Shown in pieces: positions 1 to 4,619 of a stretch of 9,139 nucleotides of DNA. The translations under genes were made by a program, and so were the position numbers. This DNA comes from an uncultured Lachnospiraceae bacterium. GTDB lineage: Bacteria > Bacillota > Clostridia > Lachnospirales > Lachnospiraceae. Every line of letters starts with the position of its first letter. The stretch's first letter is position 1. Location of the stretch: assembly GCA_949076555.1 (NCBI GenBank), contig CARUOB010000081.1, positions 1 to 9,139 on the forward strand, written 5' to 3'. The notes below the pieces were generated by a model. The model was not told the DNA's origin. It did no database searches and saw nothing but the letters and a program-made list of their open reading frames with translations.

Positions 1-314
1 GTTTTGGTTAATGTTATCTTTCCATCCTCTTCCCTTGCAAGATTTAACGCCTCTGTCACCCGGCGTTCCGCCTCGTCGTCGGGAATCAGCCGCCTTCTGC
101 CCCGCATAACAGTTTCTATATTAAATGTTTTTTTTAGTAATGTAAAGCATTTTCTCGCAACTGCCTCATTTTCCGTATCCAGACAAAGATGCGCGCCGTC
201 GTCGCAAACGCCGCCATTATACAGCAGAAGCGCCGCAAGCTCCGCGAGCTGGCAATGTCTGGCAGAGCTTACATGGGCCGCAAGCTCCTCTTTTACCGTT
301 CCCGAAAACGACAT
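1..314 (-). CDS. whiA: WhiA sporulation/division regulator, N-terminal part (truncated by window edge)
   Basis: Residues 1-104 of a longer protein are visible; the rest lies beyond the left edge. The start reads MSFSGTVKEELAAHV, followed by a CQLAELAALL stretch and later RRRLIPDDEAERRVTEAL, which is the typical opening of WhiA proteins. WhiA combines an N-terminal domain related to LAGLIDADG homing endonucleases, without nuclease activity, with a C-terminal helix-turn-helix; only part of the first is seen here. In Streptomyces it controls sporulation-septation genes, and in Bacillus it affects division and chromosome segregation. The ATG at 314 is preceded by AGAGGA about seven bases upstream. 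It lies 47 bp after the rapZ stop with no terminator between, so co-transcription with rapZ is likely. The rapZ-whiA pairing is widely conserved in Gram-positive bacteria and supports both calls. Confidence 0.93.
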   Translation of the reverse strand, partial: MSFSGTVKEELAAHVSSARHCQLAELAALLLYNGGVCDDGAHLCLDTENEAVARKCFTLLKKTFNIETVMRGRRRLIPDDEAERRVTEALNLAREEDGKITLTK

Positions 315-361
315 ATTTCATCCTCTATTTCGTAACCGTCCGGCGTATGCCAGGCTGTTAC

Positions 362-1219
362 TTATTTATCTACATCCCGATGATACAGCTTCACACCGTA
401 GGTATCGTGAGCCTTAAACTCTGTGTAAAGCGCATTGGCAAGCGTCACACTTCTGTGCTTGCCCCCGGTACAGCCGATGCCGATTACAAGCTGGTGTTTG
501 CCCTCCTTCATATAATTGGGAATCAGAAAGTCCAGCATGTCCGTCAGCTTTTTCAAAAAAATCCCGGCTTCCGGAAAAGACATGACATAATCCTGCACCT
601 CTTTGTCATTGCCTGTCTTATATTTCAGCTCGTCTATATAGTAAGGATTTGGAAGGAACCGCACGTCAAAAACCAGATCGGCATCCGCCGGAATCCCCTT
701 CTTAAAGCCGAAGGACAGGATCGTAACGATCAGTGAATTATATTCCTTATTTCTCACAAAAATATCATCGATCTCTTCTTTGAGTTCTCTCGTCAGAAGG
801 TGGGAGGTATCTATGATATAATCCGCCTTTTCCCGAATCTCCTTTAGGATTTCCCGCTCTCTGTGGATTCCCTCTTCCACCCTGCCTTCGGGAGAAAGCG
901 GGTGCATCCGCCTTGTCTCTTTATACCGTTTCAGAAGAACGGCGTCACTCGCTTCCATAAAAAGCATTTCAAAGAGATAACCATTCTCCTTCAGTTGATC
1001 AAGAATGCAGCGCACGCCGCTAAAAGGCTGATCTGCCCGCACATCAAGCCCAAGCGCCACCTTGTTGACCTCGCTTGTAGGCGTCGTAATCAGCTCTACA
1101 AACTTTTCAATCAACGCCACCGGCAGATTATCCACGCAGTAAAAGCCCAGATCCTCCAGCATTTTCATGGCGGTCCGTTTGCCCGAACCGCTCATCCCTG
1201 TCACAATTACAAATCTCAT
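362..1219 (-). CDS. rapZ: RapZ/YvcJ-type nucleotide-binding regulatory protein
   Basis: The 285-residue protein is full length for the RapZ/YvcJ family. The N-terminal P-loop domain opens MRFVIVTGMSGSGKRTA (P-loop at residues 8-15), followed by the family motif FYCVDNLP (26-33), LDVR (58-61), RYKETRRMHPL (98-108), ADADLVFDVRFLPNPYY (178-194) and the C-terminal CTGGKHRSV (250-258). In E. coli RapZ is the RNase E adaptor for the GlmZ small RNA and senses glucosamine-6-phosphate; in Bacillus YvcJ binds and hydrolyses nucleotides and affects competence. The Gram-positive role is less clear, so the RNA-adaptor function should not be assumed. The P-loop residue after Lys14 is Arg15 where Ser or Thr is usual. 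The chosen ATG gives the standard family N-terminus; its ribosome site is only a purine-rich GGAAGAGAGAGAG about five bases upstream. It lies between murB and whiA, the usual cluster context. Confidence 0.95.
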   Translation of the reverse strand: MRFVIVTGMSGSGKRTAMKMLEDLGFYCVDNLPVALIEKFVELITTPTSEVNKVALGLDVRADQPFSGVRCILDQLKENGYLFEMLFMEASDAVLLKRYKETRRMHPLSPEGRVEEGIHREREILKEIREKADYIIDTSHLLTRELKEEIDDIFVRNKEYNSLIVTILSFGFKKGIPADADLVFDVRFLPNPYYIDELKYKTGNDKEVQDYVMSFPEAGIFLKKLTDMLDFLIPNYMKEGKHQLVIGIGCTGGKHRSVTLANALYTEFKAHDTYGVKLYHRDVDK

Positions 1220-1258
1220 GTTAACTCTCTCTCTTCCGTAAAACCCGCTCTGGCCGCG

Positions 1259-1383
1259 CCCATTCGCAAAATCGCGTCTTCGACGCTCTCCGCAGCTTCA
1301 CTGCTCACTTTTGCTCATATAACGGGCGTTCCCTCAGAGCATCAACTGCCTGTCAAATTCATGCAAGCATGATTTGCCTGTCA
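1259..1383 (-). repeat. Interspersed hairpin-bearing repeat, copy 1 (murB-rapZ gap)
   Basis: This fills most of the 187-bp gap between murB and rapZ and shares ordered blocks with a second copy at 2404-2513. On the plus strand the blocks are CCCATTCGC (1259-1267), a variable 40-bp part (1268-1307), CTTTTGCTCAT (1308-1318), a 44-bp spacer, GCAAGCAT (1363-1370) and a terminal CTGTC. The variable part contains GCGTC-TTC-GACGC (1274-1286), a perfect hairpin, and GCAG-CTTCA-CTGC (1292-1304). The 9-bp sequence TGCCTGTCA occurs twice as direct repeats (1347-1355 and 1375-1383), flanking an imperfect palindrome at 1354-1376. There is no T-tract after any stem in the transcription direction, so this does not look like a terminator. 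Membership of a genome-wide family is inferred from two copies. Confidence 0.6.
1316..1345 (-). promoter_or_regulatory. Possible promoter inside repeat copy 1, driving rapZ-whiA
   Basis: Read on the minus strand, TTGATG (1340-1345) is followed after 18 bases by TATATG (1316-1321); each hexamer matches the sigma-A consensus at four of six positions. It would start transcripts about 90 bases before the rapZ ATG. This is a motif-level guess in a repeat; the murB transcript may equally well read through. Confidence 0.25.
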
Positions 1384-1406
1384 GTTTCGCTCTGGCTGAA
1401 CTGTAA

Positions 1407-2318
1407 TCAAAAATCTCCCAGGAAGATAACCTCGGGCTCCAGCCGTACATGGAACCGGTCTTTTACTCGCTCCCGCACTTCCTCGATCACTTCCCTGATA
1501 TCTGCCGCAGACGCACCACCCCTGTTGATTACAAAGCCGCAATGCTTCTCGGACACCTGCGCACCGCCTATGCGGTAGCCCCGAAGCCCGGCGTCCATAA
1601 TGAGTTTTCCTGCGTAATATCCCTCCGGGCGTTTAAAGGTACTGCCCGCGCTCGGGTATTCCAACGGCTGTTTGCTCTTCCTCTGCGTCATCAGTTCTTC
1701 CATTTTGGCGCTGATTTCTTCTTTGTTGCCGGGCGTCAGTTTGAGCACTGCCCCAAGCACGATAAAGGGTCTGTCTCTGATAATGCTGGTGCGGTAGCCG
1801 AACTCCATGGTGTCATTGTCCAGCGTCAGGATTTCCCCCTCCTTACTGATCACGCGGACCATCTTCACAACCTGTTTCATTTCGCCGCCGTAGGCGCCCG
1901 CGTTCATCACAATCGCGCCGCCGATGCTGCCGGGAATCCCCGCCGCAAATTCCAGTCCGCTTAATCCCGCATCCTTTGCCGCATACGCCACCTTGGAAAG
2001 CAGCGCACCCGCGCCCACTGCAATATGATTTTTCTCCACACCAATCGCGCTCAGCCGTTTCCCCAGCTTTACGATAATGCCGCGATAGCCCTTATCTCCC
2101 ACCAGAAGATTGCTGCCGTTTCCCAAAATAAAATATTCCTGCTCGATCCGTCCCAAATAGGAAACGAGCTGCGTCAGTTCCTCCTTTGTCTCCACGACGG
2201 CCATGCATTCCGCCTCGCCGCCTACCCGGAAAGTGGTATGTCTGCTCATAGGCTCGTGAAACAGCAGTCTCTCCTCCGGCACAAACGTCCTGATATAGTC
2301 ATACATTGATGCACTCAA
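1407..2318 (-). CDS. murB: UDP-N-acetylenolpyruvoylglucosamine reductase (MurB)
   Basis: MurB uses NADPH and FAD to reduce UDP-GlcNAc-enolpyruvate to UDP-MurNAc, the second cytoplasmic step of peptidoglycan precursor synthesis. The 303-residue protein shows the FAD-binding part with TTFRVGGEAE (28-37), ILGNGSNLLV (64-73) and GLEFAAGIPGSIGGAIVMNA (121-140), then FGYRTSII (173-180, likely catalytic Arg176), YPSAGSTFKRP (221-231, Ser226 as proton donor) and the final LEPEV (293-297). The layout is that of the shorter Gram-positive class. The start is most likely TTG at 2318, because GGGAG lies six bases before it; the first ATG (2306, four codons in) would be 18 bases from that site. It lies between glcK and rapZ with 222-bp and 187-bp gaps, each holding a copy of the same repeat. 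Confidence 0.96.
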   Translation of the reverse strand: MSASMYDYIRTFVPEERLLFHEPMSRHTTFRVGGEAECMAVVETKEELTQLVSYLGRIEQEYFILGNGSNLLVGDKGYRGIIVKLGKRLSAIGVEKNHIAVGAGALLSKVAYAAKDAGLSGLEFAAGIPGSIGGAIVMNAGAYGGEMKQVVKMVRVISKEGEILTLDNDTMEFGYRTSIIRDRPFIVLGAVLKLTPGNKEEISAKMEELMTQRKSKQPLEYPSAGSTFKRPEGYYAGKLIMDAGLRGYRIGGAQVSEKHCGFVINRGGASAADIREVIEEVRERVKDRFHVRLEPEVIFLGDF

Positions 2319-2403
2319 AATTTACTCCCGCTCCAGTAACTTTTCCGTACCTTCTCAGTTACCTTTTTTAGTCATTTATATAATATATCCTTTACAGCTT
2401 ATA
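2319..2403 (-). other. AT-rich leader before murB
   Basis: The 85 bases between repeat copy 2 and murB include a very AT-rich patch on the minus strand (GGATATATTATATAAATG, around 2373-2390) that could supply a -10 such as TATATT or TATTAT, but no convincing -35 stands at 16-18 bases upstream. GGGAG just before 2318 is the murB ribosome site. Whether murB has its own promoter cannot be decided from this. Confidence 0.3.
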
Positions 2404-2445
2404 CCCATTCGCGAAACCGCCGCTTCGCAGCTTTCTTTTGCTCAT
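2392..2445 (-). other. Short open frame within repeat copy 2 (17 codons)
   Basis: The conserved CTTTTGCTCAT block reads on the minus strand as ATGAGCAAAAG and opens a frame MSKRKLRSGGFANGYKL ending in TAA. In copy 1 the corresponding frame begins MSKSEQ, stops at TGA, then continues as SCGERRRRDFANG in the same frame. Both copies therefore encode MSK and FANG in one frame. A purine-rich GGAAG lies upstream but further away than usual. I do not claim that a peptide is made; the frame is noted because it is preserved between divergent copies. Confidence 0.2.
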
Positions 2446-2513
2446 TTAAGAGCTTTCTTCCTATAACCTTATGCGGATACATCCGTCTGAAAGCAAGCAT
2501 TCCTGCGTCTGTC
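2404..2513 (-). repeat. Interspersed hairpin-bearing repeat, copy 2 (glcK-murB gap)
   Basis: Second copy of the element at 1259-1383. Plus-strand blocks in the same order: CCCATTCGC (2404-2412), a 22-bp variable part (2413-2434), CTTTTGCTCAT (2435-2445), a 47-bp spacer, GCAAGCAT (2493-2500) and CTGTC (2509-2513). The variable part has one hairpin, GCCGC-TTC-GCAGC (2419-2431), with one G-U wobble when transcribed, against two hairpins in copy 1. The size difference of the variable part is exactly 18 bp. It begins about 28 bp downstream of the glcK stop. No run of T follows the stem on the transcribed strand. Confidence 0.6.
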
Positions 2514-2540
2514 CCAGATAAGGCTGCATGGCTCAATGCT

Positions 2541-3476
2541 TCACAAAAGCAGTCTCGCCGCGCCGTAGATGCCCGCATCATTGCCGAGAGTCGCCAACGC
2601 GAAAACCACGTTCTGGCAGCCGTGGAAAGCGGTTCGCTCAAAAGAAGGTTTGATATAGTCAAACAGCACCTCACCCGCCTTGGACACGCCGCCGCCGATC
2701 ACGAAGATCTCCGGGTTAATGATACCTGCAATGATACCCAGACCCTTGCCCAGATACTCGCCGAACTGCTTTGCCACCTCTATCGCCAGCTCATCACCGG
2801 ATTTCACTGCGTCAAACACGGATTTCGCGGACACTTCGCCCTTTCTCAGAACGCTGTCCTTATCGCTCGCCTGCAGCGCGCGGTTCGCAAGTCTGGTAAT
2901 GCCTGTAGCTGACGCATACTCTTCCAGACAGCCGAAATTGCCGCAGCCGCAGGCTTCCTTCTCGTTGTCCTCCACATGAATATGACCGATCTCGCCGCCC
3001 GCGCCTGTGGAGCCCGTCATAATCTCGCCGTTTATGATAATGCCGCCGCCAACGCCTGTGCCGAGAGTGACCGCTACCAGATTCTTATATCCCTGTCCGC
3101 CGCCCTTCCACATTTCACCCAGCGCCGCCACATTCGCGTCGTTGCCGCCCTCCACGCGCATTCCGTCGAGCAGCGCGGTAAGCTCCTCTTTCAGATTCAG
3201 CTCTGCCCAGCCCAGATTGACGGCCTTATGCACAATACCGCTTTTCTCCACAGGGCCGGGCGTACCGATGCCGACGCCTTCCACATCCTCCTTGGCAATG
3301 GACTTCTGCTCCATTTTCTCTTTAATGCTCGCCGCGATATCGGGAAGAATTTTTTCTCCGTGGTTTTCCGTCCTTGTGGGAATCTCCCACTTTTCCAACA
3401 CATTGCCTTCCTTGTCAAACAACCCCATTTTGACGGTGGTGCCGCCTACGTCTACCCCAAATACATAGTTTGCCAT
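2541..3476 (-). CDS. glcK: ROK-family glucokinase
   Basis: The enzyme phosphorylates glucose with ATP to glucose-6-phosphate in the cytoplasm. The 311-residue protein has the N-terminal phosphate-binding motif VDVGGTTVKMGLFD (8-21), GIGTPGPV (69-76), catalytic Asp113 in GGNDANVAALGE (110-121), LGTGVGGGII (138-147), and the ROK signature with GGEIGH (160-165) followed by the zinc cluster CGCGNFGC (176-183) and LEEYAS. His165 and Cys176, Cys178 and Cys183 are all present, so the zinc site looks intact; there is no N-terminal helix-turn-helix, which argues for a kinase rather than a ROK repressor. The open frame extends upstream, but ATG 3476 gives the family N-terminus and has AAGGAG nine bases before it. 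It follows hprK by 22 bp and is surely in the same operon. Glucose specificity is inferred from family resemblance. Confidence 0.93.
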   Translation of the reverse strand: MANYVFGVDVGGTTVKMGLFDKEGNVLEKWEIPTRTENHGEKILPDIAASIKEKMEQKSIAKEDVEGVGIGTPGPVEKSGIVHKAVNLGWAELNLKEELTALLDGMRVEGGNDANVAALGEMWKGGGQGYKNLVAVTLGTGVGGGIIINGEIMTGSTGAGGEIGHIHVEDNEKEACGCGNFGCLEEYASATGITRLANRALQASDKDSVLRKGEVSAKSVFDAVKSGDELAIEVAKQFGEYLGKGLGIIAGIINPEIFVIGGGVSKAGEVLFDYIKPSFERTAFHGCQNVVFALATLGNDAGIYGAARLLL

Positions 3477-3498
3477 ATGTTTTCTCTCCTTCTCTATC

Positions 3499-4437
3499 CT
3501 ACTCCTCGTCCTCTCTGCCGTGTGCAAGGGAATTTTGCACACGCTTGTACAGCTCTTGCGCCGCATTGTAACCCATCTTCTTCTGGCGGTGGTTAACCGC
3601 TGCCGACTCGCAGATAATCGCCAGATTACGTCCCGGCCTGATCGGAATGCTGTGGCAGACCACACGGTTTCCCAGATACTCCGTGTACTCCTCCTCAAGG
3701 CCCAGACGGTCGTACTCTTTATCTTTGTCCCAGTCTTCCAGACGGATAACCAGATCAATATTCTGGGTATCCCTTACGCTGGATGCACCGAACAGCGCCT
3801 TCACATCCACGATGCCGATACCCCTTAGCTCGATAAAATGTTTCGTGATATCCGGCGCGGAACCGATCAGGGTATCCTCGCTGACACGTCTGATCTCCAC
3901 CACGTCATCCGTCACCAGACGGTGCCCTCTCTTAATCAGCTCAAGCGCCGCCTCGGATTTACCGATGCCGCTCTCACCCGTGATCAGGACGCCCTCGCCG
4001 TAAACATCCACCAGTACGCCGTGCACGGAAATACAGGGGGCAAGTTTTACGTTCAGCCAGCGGATCACTTCCGCCATACAAGCCGACGTAGCCTTCTTGC
4101 TCATCAAAAGCGGCACACCGTGTTTTACGGCAATCTCCCTGAAAATTTCATTCGGATACAGCTCTCTGCAGAACAGAATGCCCGGCAGGGGGTTATTCAG
4201 CAGTTTCTCAAAAATCTCCCGCTGCCTCTCCTCGTCCAGACCGTTCATGTAGGAGTATTCCACAAAGCCGACGATCTGTAGACGCGTCGTCTCGAAATGC
4301 TCAAAGTACCCGGCCAACTGCAGCGCCGGTCTGTTAATATCCGGCTGCGTCACCTTGACCTTTGAGGTGTCGATTTCCGGTGTCAGATTCTCCCACTTAA
4401 ATTTTTCAATTACTTTGTTTAAATTGATGCTCGCCAT
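3499..4437 (-). CDS. hprK: HPr kinase/phosphorylase
   Basis: HprK phosphorylates the PTS carrier HPr on Ser46 when glycolytic intermediates are high, and removes the phosphate when inorganic phosphate dominates, which drives CcpA-dependent catabolite repression in low-GC Gram-positive bacteria. The 312-residue protein has the expected N-terminal domain (about 1-130) and a kinase domain with CISVHGVLVDVYG (135-147, His139 at the catalytic position), the P-loop GESGIGKS (154-161), RLVTDDVVEI (173-182), the family signature ELRGIGIVDV (203-212) followed by LFGASSVRDTQNIDLVI, and RPGRN (267-271). Nothing essential is missing. The ATG at 4437 has GGAGG five bases upstream. The acidic end GREDEE stops 22 bp before glcK. 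A likely promoter lies upstream at 4577-4605. Confidence 0.97.
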   Translation of the reverse strand: MASINLNKVIEKFKWENLTPEIDTSKVKVTQPDINRPALQLAGYFEHFETTRLQIVGFVEYSYMNGLDEERQREIFEKLLNNPLPGILFCRELYPNEIFREIAVKHGVPLLMSKKATSACMAEVIRWLNVKLAPCISVHGVLVDVYGEGVLITGESGIGKSEAALELIKRGHRLVTDDVVEIRRVSEDTLIGSAPDITKHFIELRGIGIVDVKALFGASSVRDTQNIDLVIRLEDWDKDKEYDRLGLEEEYTEYLGNRVVCHSIPIRPGRNLAIICESAAVNHRQKKMGYNAAQELYKRVQNSLAHGREDEE

Positions 4438-4479
4438 AACTCCCTCCTCTATTATTGTATTGCGCGGATTTTCTCCTGC

Positions 4480-4551
4480 TTACTGCCCGCATATGTTTCC
4501 AATGGCCTCCTCTACCACTGCGTTTAAACTCTTTCCCTTCAAATCGCTCAT
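4480..4551 (-). CDS. Possible small protein or leader peptide before hprK (23 residues)
   Basis: Between uvrC and hprK an ATG at 4551 opens a 23-residue frame, MSDLKGKSLNAVVEE followed by AIGNICGQ and a TAA stop. AGAAAGG lies nine bases before the ATG, an acceptable ribosome site, and the frame starts about 20 bases after the predicted hprK transcription start. Its stop is 42 bases before the hprK ATG, which has its own strong site. The peptide looks like a short amphipathic helix with one Cys. I do not recognise it. It may be a leader peptide, a microprotein or chance; conservation in relatives would decide. Confidence 0.35.
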   Translation of the reverse strand: MSDLKGKSLNAVVEEAIGNICGQ

Positions 4552-4576
4552 AAAAAACAACCTTTCTCTGCAATAT

Positions 4577-4605
4577 AGTGTATCATTCCAAAATCAAACA
4601 CGCAA
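4577..4605 (-). promoter_or_regulatory. Probable hprK-glcK promoter with extended -10
   Basis: On the minus strand TTGCGT (4600-4605) is followed after 17 bases by TACACT (4577-4582), which is directly preceded by TGA, giving an extended -10 (TGnTACACT). An alternative -10, TATATT (4572-4577), overlaps it but lacks a good -35. The -35 overlaps the hairpin at 4602-4619. It fits the need for hprK-glcK to be transcribed independently of uvrC. Confidence 0.45.
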
Positions 4606-4619
4606 CTAATAATAGTTGC
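4602..4619 (-). terminator. AT-rich hairpin abutting the uvrC stop, weak terminator or operator
   Basis: GCAACTA (4602-4608) and TAGTTGC (4613-4619) form a perfect 7-bp stem with a 4-base loop, starting at the base after the uvrC TGA. On the transcribed strand it is followed by GTGTTTGATTTT, which is U-rich but interrupted. The stem is short and only three of its pairs are G-C, so termination would be weak. A symmetrical protein site overlapping the hprK -35 is the alternative. Confidence 0.4.

Noticed and set aside
465..473. HEVGH in FtsH (residues 467-471; given here as residue numbers) as a damaged zinc motif
   Set aside because: Only the variable residues differ from the common HEAGH; both His and the Glu are present, so the site is intact.
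1354..1376. Inverted repeat in the murB-rapZ gap as an intrinsic terminator
   Set aside because: The stem is short and bulged and no T-tract follows in the direction of murB transcription.
2419..2431. GC-rich hairpin after glcK as an intrinsic terminator
   Set aside because: Only five base pairs with one wobble and no following U run; better explained as part of the repeat element.
2399..2674. 91-codon minus-strand frame overlapping the end of glcK and repeat copy 2
   Set aside because: It overlaps the conserved 3' end of glcK in another frame, and its Arg/Lys-rich end is just the repeat read in a different frame.
3477..3758. Upstream in-frame extension of the glucokinase reading frame by 94 codons
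   Set aside because: It lies wholly or mostly inside hprK, has low-complexity Arg/Ser/Trp composition typical of an antisense-frame artefact, and the ATG at 3476 has a good ribosome site and the family N-terminus.
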